From: Phyllostachys edulis
Lineage: Eukaryota > Streptophyta > Magnoliopsida > Poales > Poaceae
Length of the DNA: 64,000 nucleotides
Direction: 5' to 3'
Assembly: GCA_036346405.1 (NCBI GenBank)
Contig: CM070568.1
Location: forward strand, 31,228,870-31,292,869
In this document: in pieces, positions 1-12,423 of the stretch
Layout of the letters: the number at the start of each line of letters is the position of its first letter
How positions within the stretch are numbered: position 1 is the first letter of the stretch
Position numbers and translations under genes: made by a program
Notes under the pieces: model-generated
Seen by the model: only the letters and a program-made list of their open reading frames with translations
Told to the model about the DNA's origin: nothing
Database searches by the model: none

Positions 1-633
1 CTGCTATTTAACCGCCGCCTAAATTTTTATCCTGTTGTCAATGTCCGCTTTTATACCTGTCTGTTTATTGAGCTTTTGGATATTCTCAACGATCCAAGTA
101 TGCTAAGTATTAGTACACTTACCTGGTGTCTTCCTGATGTTGCCAGCACAGATTATGATTTATGAACCTTTTGAGGAACTCTTTCTCTGTGATTCAATAA
201 TACTTGAAGGTAGCAATTCCATGTGACCTGCGGAGCCAGGTATATACATTTCTGGTCATCATTATGAAGAAAGATTTACGCTTTTTCCTAAACAAGTCAC
301 TAATTCGTCGGTTGAGGTTCCATCAATGAATTATTTTTTCAAAAAAAAAAAACAACCTTAGGCTTTTAGATTATACTGTGAGGAACAGGAGTAGTACGTC
401 AGAGGTCGGATCAAGTTTTGTTTGCCTCAACGTTTGGGATTGCCTTCCGAGTTGAATGATTGGGTTTGCATTTTTTCCTACCATGTCAGATGTATGCTAT
501 TGTAAACTTGGTGCTTCTCCCAGCTACCTTTGTTATCTTCTGTTATTTTTGTTAGGGAAACACAGCTTGCATGTTATGTCCGCTTTTATCTGATTTAGCT
601 GGCCCATGCGAACCATACATCGACCCCTTTCTG

Positions 634-840
634 GATTTACAACAATATATAAGCCACGACAAGTTATTGATAAAGCAATAGCTCCCAACTCCCAAATGTT
701 CCAGGTTCTAATTTTACATGTTAAGCATCTCTCTTTCTAGATTTACAACAATATATAAGCCACGATAGTTATTGATAAAGCAATAGCTCCCAACTCCCAA
801 ATGTTCCAGGTTCTGATTTTACATGTTCAACATCTCTACA
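634..840. repeat. 106-bp tandem duplication, two copies
   Basis: The segment starting GATTTACAACAATATATAAG at 634 recurs at 740 with only a few differences, including a G lost after CACGA and one or two substitutions. Both copies share GCTCCCAACTCCCAAATG and CCAGGTTCT. A tandem duplication by slippage or unequal crossing-over is the simple explanation. Confidence 0.9.
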
Positions 841-2030
841 TGTAATCTACCTGCATAATGATCGTATTTGTCTAAAGATTTCCCTATTCCTCCTGGTTAA
901 GGGTTGCCATCTACCCAAATGGTTTTGATGCTCAAACTATTATGTTGGGATTAGCTATACCGCCTCAGATTGATCAAGAGGTATGCTCCTTTGTCTTTAT
1001 ACCTTTAACCACCTGTTCAGTTAAGTCAATTTAATGAATATAACAATGTTTGCAACCTACCTTTCCAGGTGTCCCCCCTTTTTGATTACTAGGTGGCTTG
1101 ATCATTCAATTGTTGTGTACCCTACGCCTTATATGTAGGTTGCATCCTATATCTATATTTTCTAAACTGAATTGTCTTTAAGAAACAAACGTCTAAAGAT
1201 ATCCATGTCGAACAAGCACAGACTATTATTGATTACCTTCAGCCCATGCCGTACTCTTACTGCTTTATACTACGCACATTCTTTCCTTGGATTAAGATTA
1301 TGTGATAACTAGATCTTGTGTTTGTCGTTGTAGAATTGTAGATACAACGAGGAAACTTCTGATTTCTATTGTTTCTCCAGTTGGCCTATAGGTGCATTTA
1401 CATTTAAAGGGAGTTCTGATGAACAAATTGCTTTGGTAATTTGGATACATCCAAATCCTCCCTGTCCAAACAATCCCTGTGCAAAGTTCTAGTAAGTGGT
1501 TGCGAGGTAAGCTATGTCCTTGCCTCCAGAGAATATGTATGCTTGCAAGATAGCTCCTGCTATTTTAGTTTCCGTCTCTGGAACATTAGTTCAGTGTGTA
1601 AATTCCTGTTTCTGTTTTTTTTCCTGCTAGACAGCAACCTGCCACCTATATGTAGCTTGGTTTTTCCCTTCTATATTGTGTTCACTGACTGGTTCAAGCT
1701 GTGCGTATGCAGTTACTGGTATATTTAGCACATGCATTGGAGCCTCGCCTATATTAGCCCTTAGTCAATTATTGTCTGCTTTGGTTCTTGAAATTGAATA
1801 GGAACTATCTGATATGTCATACATCAACGATTGACCCAACAGCTGTAGATTGGATACAACTCATTTTGTTTATAGCGTTCATTTTTAAAGTTTTTTTCCC
1901 CTAACACCACTGTTTTTCAACAATTAGGAAAAGTAATATACAAAGCAGTGCAAGATGGATAAAAGATCCATAGACAAAGGTGGATGCCGCCTTCCTTACG
2001 TGGAATTCACCAGCTACGCAGAACGAATCA

Positions 2031-2102
2031 CAGGAAGCCTACTTGCGTTAGTCTAGCACTAGCATACAGGAAGCCTACTTGCGTTAGTCTAGCACTAGCA
2101 TG
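2031..2102. repeat. 36-bp tandem repeat, two copies
   Basis: CAGGAAGCCTACTTGCGTTA begins at 2031 and again at 2067. The two 36-base units are essentially identical through AGCACTAGCAT, so the duplication is recent or conserved. No coding role is visible. Confidence 0.9.
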
Positions 2103-4939
2103 AGTTCACCGTGTGTTGCAGTCTCTGTGTGTTTGTTAAATATCGTTGTATCAGTTCCTTAGTTTGTGTTATGTTATGTCGACGTTTCAAACTCATTTTT
2201 ATCCTCTATATGTAGCCTGTAAGAGCCATGTAATTTCCTGTGTGTGCTCCCATCTTAGTTTAGGTAAGATTACCTGTCTGATGCGCCTTTCTTTGTTTCA
2301 CAAAATCTTAGAGCCCATTACAGCACCATATAGATATATCAGATCTGATTTATGTGCCTTAAGCTGGCAAATGTGAACATCTATCGCTCCTGATTCGAAT
2401 GATGCCATATTCTAATTTTTGCAAGTGGGTACACGGGGGCAGCGTAGCGCACCTCCTGACGCTTGCCTGAGGCTGATCGGTGCTGTTCTGGTATAGGTCC
2501 TAACCATAACGCTGTAGCCTGCAACACTCTCACTTCATAGGTATTCCCTTTGCAAACCGTTGCATTCTTCTCAATAAAAATACATTTTCTCATGACGCTT
2601 GTTGTATTGATTTGTGTTTGATTTGCGCTGGATGATGAAATGTATCAGCAGTTTTAGCAGATTTGCACTGTTTGACAGCTGTGAATTGTTAGTTGTAGCT
2701 TTCTATTCTTCTTTTCCACTGTTCTGAATCTTTTAGTCTATCTGTACAGATGCATTGTTTAGCTTGTGCTTAGAGGTAGTACTATTGACAAATGGTGCTT
2801 GCTATTGTAGTCCTCTAGAGACTAACTTAAAGGTAGTTTGTAGTCTTATTGCAATGGTAGGAGCAGTGCCTTTTTCTTCACTTCCATTTTTGTACATGTC
2901 AAAAAAAAATCCCACATTCGAGATATACCTTTTCAGCAGTCTGTCTGTATAACATACACTGTTCCAATGCAGTACTTATTCCTCTAATCTGCTCTAAAGA
3001 TTTGAAGCACTACTTTCCTTTAGTCCACTAATTATTTGCATCACTGATTCCAGTTTGTTAGCTTCTGATATAGCTATACCTTGCCTTTCGATTCCTTTAT
3101 CATAGATTGCCATGTACGAAAATTGCCATTGTGGAGAGCCTTATTTTCCAATGCCTTATCTTTACTGTATTGGCATATCATACTTCCAGGATAATTCAGT
3201 CTGCGTCCTTGTTTAACTCCTTTTGGAATTCATTTTGTTAATCCAACGAGAAGAAGAGATGTCCGAATGCCTGAGTCAGATAAGAGTCATACTACGCTGA
3301 CTTAATTTGTAGTGATAGCAGTAATACATTTGATTCATTCTGTTCGTTCGATCTCGGCAAATAAATATTGCGTGCACTGCACACAGCTCAAGACGGAGAT
3401 GGCTGCACTGATCCGGCCTGCAGCCAAGAGCTCCCTGAAAAGAACCTCATCCACTCAGTTGTAGCCAGCTACCTGCGAGCTGCGATTGGATTGGAACTGT
3501 ATTTGAATCATCGATCGAATACGGAAGCAAGAAAAAAAACGTAAGGGATGAAGGAGAAAGAACAGGCTAGAATCTCGGTGCTTCCATATTGTTTAGATAT
3601 GATAGCAAGCATTTACTTACTTTGTATGTTGAATTTGTTCCTTTTCTATGTATGCTAGTCTTAAAATTGTATGTGCCTGCCATGTCTTACGGGCCTGCGG
3701 TTCAATTGCATTTTTATAGTTTATGATTATGTTTTTGTACATCTAATAGAGAGTTTTCTACTGGTTGTATGCTAATTGCCATTTGCTTTTTCCCTGTTGC
3801 AATCTGCAGGGAGGTTTAAAACTGTTGAAGTGTCAAAGGATTATGTTTTTTTCCCGTTTGCACTGATCCACTATTACATATCATACTTATACAGTGCTAT
3901 GTGTTATGTTTAATATTCTGTAGTTCTAAACTTGTTTATCTGCTTTTTCAGGGATTCATTACTTTATAGTGTAGTGATACTATATGGAAGGTTCAGTCAT
4001 TCTGAGGTTCATATCCATCTTTGGTCTTCGAAATTGGCTTTTAGATTACTGCGAATTTTGTGATAGATATGGTCACCTTGTGTTTCAGACTCTCTTTTTT
4101 TGTGGCTTTGCACAGATATGCAAAAAAAAAAGGATGTGCCACGTCTTCGCAGATCTCAGTAGATGGAATGTGCATATAGCTCTAGATCTGCACCATTCTA
4201 TGCATATTAAGTCGTAGGATATTGAACTGCAGCTACTTATGCTTACGAGATCTGAGGTGTAATCTATATACAATTAACGCTATCAACGAGTTCTGCTAAT
4301 ATATATTATTTAACTTTGTCTTCTCGCGATTATGTCCGATTCAAGGAAATTTCTGAACGAGAAGTGTGCTTATTCTGACATTTTTACATGCATACATTTT
4401 TACATCCTAGCTAATAGTAAATGCTTGGTCACCGGCCACGTCAAATTCCTAAGAGTCCATATTGTTTCCTATATTTCGACTAAATGTATATATCTCCCTG
4501 AAATCTGCCATCCTAATGTTATTTTTATATTACCATGCCAATTGTGTCCGAACATATATTGTGTATGAACATACATGTACAGTCAATGTTTAGCATCTAC
4601 ATGTCTATATTTGCTTAGTTGTAGTACCTTTGCTCTGTTCCTTAATTTGTTTCCTTGAGCGATCTGATGCATAGCAATAAATTTCTACTTAGCAGTGTTT
4701 CCCTAGGCGATATGTATGTTTACCTTCACGCCTGTGAATCTTTCCCACAGAGTTGACCCAATTGTTTATATATTCTTCTGTACAATCATTTCATTGGCCT
4801 AACTCGCCTCAACCTAGAGATCATTCAGACATTCTCAGCGCGGCGCAGCGTAGCTCACTTACGTACCTAGTAAGTATATATTTGGCCATCAATTCTTCAC
4901 TTCGGCTAATTTTCATGCCCTTCCCTCACCCGCGTCACT

Positions 4940-5345
4940 CTCGATTAGACATGCCCTCCCCTCACCCACGTCGCTCTCGCTCTTACACGTCCTGGCCTCC
5001 TGCCTCGCCACCCTCCATGACCTCCGCTCCCTCCTCGCCTCCCCCTGCCTCGTCCCCTGCTAATGCGCCTCGCCTCCTCGCCACTATGAGGACCATCCTT
5101 CCACTCTTGCTGCCTTTGTTTCCCTTCCGACCACTCCGCGTCGCCTCGTCAAGGCACATAACCTCCTCATCGACCTCTACTCCCGCGTTGCAGACCATGC
5201 CTCTGTCATGGAGGCGTTTCGCGACATGGTCTGCAAGGGCGCATTTGGCGGACCACCCAGCAGTACAACGTGCTTACCAAGGCTCTTGCATCGGTGGGGA
5301 GGTTCGACCATCTCTGGTGTCTCGTTAGCGAGATGGCGTTGTCGG
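4940..5345 (+). pseudogene. PPR-like gene fragment, broken
   Basis: A GC-rich island reads in one frame as a serine/leucine-rich leader (HVLASCLATLHDL), then LVKAHNLLIDLYSR and SVMEAFRDMVCKGAF, then after a frame change near 5250 as YNVLTKALASVGRFDHLW. This pattern of paired helices (a LIDLY helix, a MEAF..M helix, then YNVLTKAL) is what pentatricopeptide repeat proteins look like. Plant PPR proteins bind organelle RNA and usually carry ten or more repeats; only about two or three are present. There is an in-frame TAA near 5063 and the frameshift near 5250, so it cannot make a full protein. The sequence further 3' (5350-6110) stays open and proline/serine-rich but no longer resembles PPR repeats. 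The family call is by eye only. Confidence 0.55.
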
Positions 5346-6115
5346 CAGTGTCATGTGCGGGCCACAAATGCGGGCCACCATTGCCTCCATGTGGGAAGCG
5401 GCACACGAACGACGGCGACCTCCCGTGGCCCGAAGAAGGAGTGATGTGCCATGACCTCCAGCGGCATGATGGTGCCCTTGGTGCCCAACATCCCATCGTA
5501 CTCGTCCACAACACTCAATCTTGTCGTTCCGGCCAACCTAGTGAACTCCATCCCAATCTTCTCACGTCACATCATGTTCCCATACATCCTTTATATTTCC
5601 CCTCAACCAATTTTAGGTTTGGTTCACAGGAGCGCTGCTCGTTGTTGTCTTCTCCAAATCCGGTTGAACCCATAGCCGCAATCACCATTGTTCGCACGAT
5701 GCGTCTCAGCTCAATTCCTTCGTATTGGAGTTTCACCTCAACCCCTATATCTATCCCCACCATCAATTCTGACTCTCCCTCACCAAGTCGCCGCCTCCAC
5801 GACAAGTCATTCGCGCCGTCCACGGCTCTCGTCACCAAGCCGCCTCGATTCGTCTCCTTCTTCATTGACCACTCCAGTGAGTTAACCTCACCCCCTGTAT
5901 GCTCGTGCACATCTCTATTTTTTTTTCTCTTCTACCTCTCCAGTATCGTAGCCTCGTCTTCCTCAAGTTCGGCCACTGCGAGCCACCATGAGTGTGTCAC
6001 CGTACTTCTCCGGTTGTGCCACCACCTCCATCAGCACCCTCCACCTTCTAGCAACCCATTTTCTAGGTCACCGCACCCCACCATCACCCTACCACCACCG
6101 GTGAGGCACTAGAAC
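5346..6115. other. C-rich low-complexity stretch after the PPR fragment
   Basis: The plus strand is rich in C and T and stays open in several frames, giving proline- and serine-rich translations with no recognisable domain. Composition alone explains the open frames. It may be the decayed remainder of the PPR-like locus or unrelated captured DNA. Confidence 0.3.
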
Positions 6116-7144
6116 CGCCGCCACACGTCTCCCATGTTTCCTCTGTTCTGCTATCTTTGTCTCCCTCTCTATATGACGGAGGTCCCCACTACCAGTGTTG
6201 TTTTATAGAATAATAATTGTTTGGGGGATGAGTCATTTACAGCTAGGCCCGCTTACTTAGATTTTAAGTCATGTCAGCTTATTTGCCTCCTAGGATGCCA
6301 CGTCACCTAAAACCACCCACAAAACCGATTTTGGACGTGATTTGCGTGGTATTGACAATTCGAGAATGCGCTTTACCCGGTATTATAGATGAGGGACGAA
6401 AATTAAACAAAGTAAAGAGTTGAGGCGCCAAATATATACTTATTCCAATATACCCAAGCAAAGCAAAAGGGTCCCATGTTATAATCGAACTAGCGGAATT
6501 ACCCGCACAATTACGTGGCAAGGTATTGCAACATATTGTATTAGTTATATATCTCTAATACCTTAGAAAAATATAGTTGTAATTGTTATATAACGGTAAC
6601 AGTTGCGATATCTATATTATTCTTCTACACGTTAAAATCTGGTCCCACCGAGATAATTTTACTTTTTTTCGATTTAAGGATTATTGTGGGATTTTCTATA
6701 CCTTGAATATTACCATTTGTTTGTAGTTTTTTTTTATGATTTAAGGATTATTGTGTTATTTTCTAGACATCTAAAATATAAGAGGTATCTTGAATATCAC
6801 ATGTTGTTTGTAGACATATAGATAAACACTCGGCGTTAAAAACTTTAGAAAGGGGTGAGTACATATTTTCAAGCCCGACTATCATATGATCCATAGCTGA
6901 CACACTTTAGAAAGGTTGCGAGGGAATTATATAGGTCCAAGAAGCTCCGCTACGCCCCCTGCCACTGAATCACTTGCATTGCCGGGAATAAATAACTTTG
7001 TTAAACACCTGCACACTCCTGCTAAAGAAGAGTGATTAATTAAGAACATAGCTTCCAGTAAATGGCAGATCTGTATACCAGGAACCATATCGTCTGCCTT
7101 TGCTTAAGAAAGGCAAGAGGGAAATAGTGGAGCACAGTAAATGG
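6116..7144. other. AT-rich intergenic segment with a 67-bp imperfect duplication
   Basis: No gene is visible. GATTTAAGGATTATTGTG occurs at 6671 and again at 6738, followed in both places by TTTTCTA and, further on, by TTGAATAT and TTTGTAG, so about 67 bases were duplicated in tandem and then diverged. The rest is AT-rich and unremarkable up to the copia LTR. Confidence 0.5.
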
Positions 7145-7401
7145 TGTTGAGGAACCGTCGCTGACGAGTCCAGTCCAATCGATTACCTCGTAGATAAATT
7201 CATAATCGTAAAAACAATACAAGAGCACAAGAATAGAATAGTAGATTGAATACAGAGATATGAGAGGACTTCAGGTTTCTCTTTATTACTCTTCTGGAAA
7301 CTGTTTACAATGTTGGGTCCCCTTGCTTTATATAGGCTACTGGATGGATGAGGCGGCCAACGTGGGCCCAGGGTTGTCGTTCTGGGTCCGATTTCTTAAC
7401 A
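7145..7401 (-). repeat. copia 3' LTR
   Basis: It shares the first 130 or so bases closely with the copy at 12440, then diverges while keeping TTTATATAGGCTACTG or its equivalent, and ends TTCTTAACA. Length is about 257 bases against about 271 for the partner. By orientation of the genes this is the downstream LTR. Confidence 0.85.
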
Positions 7402-7412
7402 CCCCCTTGGGC
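7402..7412 (-). other. copia polypurine tract
   Basis: Read on the minus strand, a purine run (CCCAAGGGGG) lies directly against the TGTTAAG start of the 3' LTR. This is where second-strand DNA synthesis is primed in LTR retrotransposons, and it fixes the orientation of the element. Confidence 0.75.
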
Positions 7413-7634
7413 ACTCATCCGTCATGTTCATGTCTTATTAAAACTCCATAAAAACCCAGTGGGAAAAATTTGGAGAAAGAATACATGAAACACGTTCTGC
7501 TGTGCTGCACGAATTGCATCATTAAAAACCTTAACCGAGAAACTTCAGGAAAACTCGTCAAGGGAAAAAGAGTACAATCCGACCAATTTCATTTAATCTC
7601 CGGGATTTATTCTTTGGGTACTCAATCTTCGTGA

Positions 7635-9230
7635 TCAAGTTTCAACATTAAGCTCGTGAAGATTCCCCCTTGAATTCTGCACTTCTCTAAGTCTCATCAT
7701 TCCAATTCCACATATGCACCTTTCAAAACTAGATGCTGTAAGTGACTTAGTGAATAAATCTATAAGATTTTCACATGACTTAGTATGTAGTACTTTAATT
7801 TCATCCATCTTTTGCAATTCATGAGCATACAAGAACTTGGGGTTGATATGCTTTGTCAGATGACTCTTCACATAACTCATCTACACTTGTGCAACACAAG
7901 CTGCATTATATTCATAGATAATAGTGGGGGTTTGAGCTGTATTCAATCCACACGACTGCTGGATGTAGTGAATTATCCGCCGAATCCAAGCACATTCTCA
8001 TGAGGCCTCGTACAGTGCTATTATTTCCGAGTGGTTCATCGAGGTCGATACAAGACTTTGTTTAGACGATTTTCATGAAATTGCAATTCCACCATATAGG
8101 AATACATAGCCTATTTGCAACTTGGTTGTATGCGGGTCTGACAGATACTCGCCATCTGTATAGCCAGTCATAGTTAGGTCTTGGTTCTTTCTATAGAACA
8201 GACCAAGATCTTTGCTTCTTTGAAGGTATCAGAAGATATCCTTTATTCCCTGCCAATGCCTTTGGTTGGTTCTGTAATATACCTTGCTAGTAGGTTTATG
8301 GCAAATGTAATGTCCGATCTAGTACAGTTTGTTAAATACATGAGTGCTTCTATTGCACATAAGTATAGAAATTCTGGTCTTAGGACTTCCTCCCCCTCTT
8401 CTCTAGGTTTGTACGGGTCCTTGTCTTGCTGCATAGATCTCCCGACCATTAGCACTTTCGAAGGATACGCCTTTCAAAGCCGAACCTTTCTAACACCTTC
8501 TGAGTGTAGGTTAACTGATGCACTAAAATCCCTTCAGGGGCATGCTCAAACTGCAAGCCTAGGCAATATTTGGTTCTACCCAAATCTTTCATTTTGAACT
8601 CCGACTCCAAGTAAGAGCTTGCTTTCTTAATACCTTCAAGGTTCCAATGATATTCAAATCATCTTCATACACTGAAATTATACAAAATCCATCATGGGAT
8701 AGTCGTATAAATACACATAAATTATTCTCATTGTTCATGTAGCCTTTCTTGCATAGAAAGTCACTTCAAGTGATTATACCACATCCTTGCACAGTTGCTT
8801 AAGTCCGTATAGTGACTTTCTAAGTTTCTGCTTGTATAGATTTCTATTTGCTCTGTCATAGTTTGGGACATGGATACATTCAAGTATCTTCATATAAATG
8901 TCCGGATCCAAATTTTCATAAAGGTATGCAGTTACCACATCCATCAATTTCATTTCTAAATTCAGTTTTACTACTATTGAGATTAAATATCTAAAGGGTG
9001 GTCCCGCCTATGACCGGGGAATAGGTTTCTTCATAATCAACTCATAGTCGTTGAGTGAAACCTTGTGCAACGAGCCTTACTTTATGTCTTACAACTTCAT
9101 TGTTTTCATTTCTCTTTTGAATAAATACCCACTTATACCCTACGAGGTGCACATGGGGAGACGTGCAGTTTATAGACCCAAACACATCTCTTCTGAGAAA
9201 ATAATTATGTTTCTATTGTATTCTTCCAAT
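7635..9230 (-). pseudogene. copia reverse transcriptase-RNase H remnant
   Basis: Read on the minus strand from 9230 down, fragments follow the copia order: FKREMKTMKL with nearby HKVSL near 9060-9140, the polymerase active-site region near 8690-8650 (FCIISVYEDDLNIIG), then MKDLGRTKYCLGLQFEH near 8590, LMYLTNCTRSDITFAINLLA near 8330, and the RNase H end with KSHLTKHINPKF and FTKSLTASSF near 7860-7700. These domains copy the element RNA into DNA and degrade the RNA strand. The usual YVDD catalytic motif reads YEDD, and the frame is cut by several stops and shifts, so the enzyme is dead. Confidence 0.85.
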
Positions 9231-9239
9231 CTTCTCAAT

Positions 9240-9518
9240 CTAATCTTTTCTTACATTTAGCGGCGATCTGAGCTCTGGATCAAGACCGATGATTGTGGTA
9301 ATTTTCTTTGCAAAGTAAATATCGACATTGGCTGTTGTCTTATTCATAGATTCTGCCGTGGTCACAAAGTTTATAGCTATTTCTTCAAGGGGCGATTCTT
9401 CTAATGCTTCTATTTGCTCACCGCTGCTTCCAATTACGGGGGCAAGTTCCTTTAGTTTTTCAGCTCCGATGTGTGCACACACATCTATGCTGATGTCTCC
9501 TTTCATGGGGATGTTCAA
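9240..9518 (-). pseudogene. copia pol linker region between integrase and RT
   Basis: A 92-residue open frame contains ESPLEEIAINFVTTAESMNK and DIYFAKKITTIIGLDPE. It sits immediately upstream of the RT remnant on the minus strand and resembles the poorly conserved acidic stretch that joins integrase to reverse transcriptase in copia polyproteins. No catalytic residues are present. The integrase core that should precede it (roughly 9520-10200) is not recognisable and seems largely deleted. Confidence 0.5.
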
Positions 9519-10204
9519 TTATGGTATGCCTTTTCTGAAGGCGCCATACTAGTGCCAGGTCTCAACTGGCTCCCCTTTTGGTTCTAGGGTACTTCGGTGA
9601 TTGGCTGTGTCAAGTCCTTCTTATTCTTTTTCACCAGGCATCCCCGGTTATTTTGGATTCGAGGGGCTGGAGTTCTCGTCCTTTCTGGGGCCTTAGGATG
9701 GGATTAGGGATACCTTCATGGGTATTTCAACCCTCTTCGGTGCATTACGTACAGGCATATGTGACTTGATCATGCACTTCAAATCACTAAAGTGGTTAGA
9801 CAGTTGATTCACTAATGCTTGCAAATCAATTATCTTCTAGACTTCAATTATCTTCTAGACTTCTCTATTTACTTCACTAGTGCGTGGGTCATGTGAATGG
9901 ATTTCAATTATCTTCTGGACTTCAATGTAGGAAAATAAGCCTTGCAGGACTCATTATAAAAATTTAATGCTTTGCTCTTCTAGAGCTTACAACCATTATT
10001 CAAAGAATAAAATAATTTAATGTTCTGCTTCAATTACAAACTGCAAGTTACTATAAAAGATCCAAGTGCAATGTGTGCACTAGATCTAATCAGCGAAGTA
10101 TTCAGAAACTTCTGTCTCAATCCGCTCAATGGCGATCTTCTCCTCTTGGGCAACTACAGCTGCGGCCGCTACGATGTCCAAATGAGGGATGATGGGGGTT
10201 ATAC

Positions 10205-10708
10205 AGGCTGTCCACATCCATGAGTGCAACTAATTGATGTGGATCCCCTATGCCTGCAATGGCGAGGTGTGCCTCATGTTGTCCTTTGCCCTTCTTCTTA
10301 GACTGGAAAGCACCAATAACGTACGACCCATGACCTTACCCTTCTTGCCCCTCTCCTATGTGAGAGACTTCCTCACCTTGTAGCTGCTAGCATTGGCTTC
10401 ATAGCCAATATTGCTACTAGGCGGCTGTGAGATGTAGTTCTTCTTTAGAACATCATCTTGAGCTTCCATAACTTGCATGATGTCAATTAATTTGGCATAC
10501 TTCTTGTAGCCGTCTTGGCGATAGTTGCGTCTTGATTGCACCCGATCAGTGAAAGGTAGAGAGTCTTCTCAATCTTACGCTCATCCGTGGTTACCTTACC
10601 ACGAAATTGAAGACTAGTACAAATTCTATACAAATTACGGCCATCTTGGGCGATTCTTGAGCTCTGGTTCGTGATGCGATCATTTCTATATTCATGCAAA
10701 GAGTTCAT
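10205..10708 (-). pseudogene. copia gag remnant
   Basis: On the minus strand two overlapping frames read FRGKVTTDERKIEKTL, then YRQDGYKKYAKLIDIMQVME and DDVLKKNYISQPP. This is the gag capsid pattern of plant copia elements, in which an R-E/D-G-[YF]-KKY-x-[DE]-LI segment follows the IEKTL helix. A basic stretch (KKKGKGQHEAHLA) follows near 10290-10250, where the nucleic-acid-binding tail is expected, but no complete CCHC knuckle is visible. The shift between frames near 10500 breaks the protein. Confidence 0.75.
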
Positions 10709-10729
10709 AAGATTACTAATAGTAATTCA

Positions 10730-12423
10730 CATAAAATAGTTGTAAAATTCTCATAATGCTCTTGAACTCGGTTAGGTATTCTTTATCTTTTCTATGCATT
10801 TTTCATGATTTACTGTTATTTTTAGTGATTAAAAGCAATATAAACAATTACAGATAATCAAAATAGTAAACACAATACATAAATTGCATAGAAATAATAA
10901 TAACCAAGTTAAACATGCTTCAAATGCTAAAATCGATTCAAAATTTGAATTTTCGAGGCCCTTTTCTGCTGGAAAATGATTTTTTGGCGAATTCTGCTAA
11001 TTTTAGGGGTTAAAACATGAAATCTCAATTCCGAGAGAAAAAATTCGCGTAATTTTCCAATTTCTAGGGGGTTTTTCGCAAAAATTCCTTATTCGCGAAA
11101 ACTTTCTCGTAATTTTCATAATTCTGAGGTCCCTTTTTGCAAAAATAGGATTATCTTTCCCCTCTTTTGTTTCTTTCTTTCGATTTTCACCCGGCCGAGC
11201 CACCATTTTCTTTAAATGGGTTGGCCTTCTTGGGCCGGCCGTTTGTTGGCCTCAATACGGCCCATGGCCGAACGGGGCAAAAGGGCAAGGGTGCGCAGGG
11301 TTTCCCCTGCCCTGTGCATCAAAGCGGTGGTAGCGACTTTGCACGCGTGAGGAGGCGGGTACTGTGGTATTTGGTGCAAGCGTGGTGGTGGCCCACCAGG
11401 TGGCTATCTGAGTGAGGCGCCTTTAGGCGACCATGCGAGCTGGGGCGGTGCCGTCTTGAGGCGTCGGTGGTAGTGCCACCTTGCGAGGCGGTGGCCGGAG
11501 GTAGGTGTGCTAGGCGGGAGGTGGCGTCGCTTCGGCGGCGGTGGCATTCTGTGGCGGAGGTGGCTCCGTGTGGGGCGGCGTGGCGGAGGTCAAGCGGCGG
11601 TATGGCTGGCCGGCGGCGCTCAGCGGCGGCTCTGGCGGCGAGTGGCGGCTCGGCGGTGCGGCGCCGCTCAGCAGGCGGCGGCGCCACTATAAGCGGCGGC
11701 AAGGGAGAATGTTGCGGTGGTGGCGCTTCAAGGTAGCGATGCGTGGCCATGTCGGCGGCCCGCCGAACACGCGGCCAGCAGCGGTGCCGTCTTGAAGAAG
11801 CGGCGATGCCATGCGGTGGCGTGCCAGCGGCGCCGGTGTCGTGCACCCCATCCTCCCTCTTTTTCTTTCGTCGGGAAGTGCGATGGCTCGGCCGTCTGGG
11901 GCCGACTATGGTAGCGTGAGGTTTGTTCGTCTTGGCGTGCGTGGAAGCGGCGGTCTAGGCGGTGGCGAAGCGTCGGCGGCGCTGACTTCGAGCGGTGCGG
12001 GTAGCCGACGGTGGCGGCATAGCTCCAGGTCGGCGTCGCACGGCGCATGCGGGCGGCGTGTGATTTTTTCTTTCGTACTGTTCACTCGAAAAATATTGTT
12101 CATCCAGATTACTATTGATGATGCAATTATCATTCATGCTATTACCGATCGGCTTGACCGACGACTTCAAGTCGGCTCGCGGTAGATTATAACATATCTG
12201 CAATTTCTAACCTACGGTAAAATCGACATCCACTTTTTTATGCAATCTACCGTTCGGCATTGTGCCAACGACTTCAAGTCGGCTCGCAATAGATTAGAGC
12301 GGATTTGCACCGTAGGATACAATCTAGAAAGCCAAATTTACAGAATTAAAAGCAATCTAGAAAAAAATGATTCGATCTACGAGTGTCGTTTTTCGACGGT
12401 TACCTTTCGATTTGAGGAGAGTC
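10730..12423 (-). other. copia leader with GC-rich CGG island
   Basis: Between the 5' LTR and gag lies about 1.7 kb. The part next to gag (10730-11210) is AT-rich. The part next to the LTR (about 11330-12060) is packed with CGG/CCG and stays open in many frames on both strands because of composition; the longest, 175 residues on the minus strand, is alanine/arginine/proline-rich with no domain. It could be captured host GC-rich 5' exon DNA or an expanded trinucleotide-like leader. Confidence 0.5.

Larger units (their letters stand above)
1..4750. other. non-coding stretch with exon-like fragments
   Basis: No open reading frame here looks like a real gene. The base composition and the many T-rich tracts ending in CAG resemble introns and untranslated regions of a plant gene. 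Two short pieces look exon-like. One at about 900-981 reads as an open segment ending in GATCAAGAG followed by GTATGC, a reasonable splice donor. The other, at about 1381-1489, follows TTTCTCCAG, encodes about 35 residues including the piece ALVIWIHPNPP, and ends in a stop. I do not recognise either. They could be the decayed 3' part of a gene that begins outside the window, or chance. Confidence 0.25.

Noticed and set aside
7145..7200. CTGACGAGTCCAGTCC in the copia LTR resembles the start of a hammerhead ribozyme core
   Set aside because: No GAAA partner or matching stems follow at the right distance, and the other LTR has CTGGCGAG, so the core is not kept.
9328..9552. Plus-strand 74-codon frame overlapping the copia pol remnant
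   Set aside because: It is the antisense shadow of the pol frame, which has recognisable copia context.
11319..11846. 175-codon minus-strand frame in the copia leader
   Set aside because: Alanine/arginine/proline-rich low complexity in a CGG-rich tract, open in most frames; no domain.
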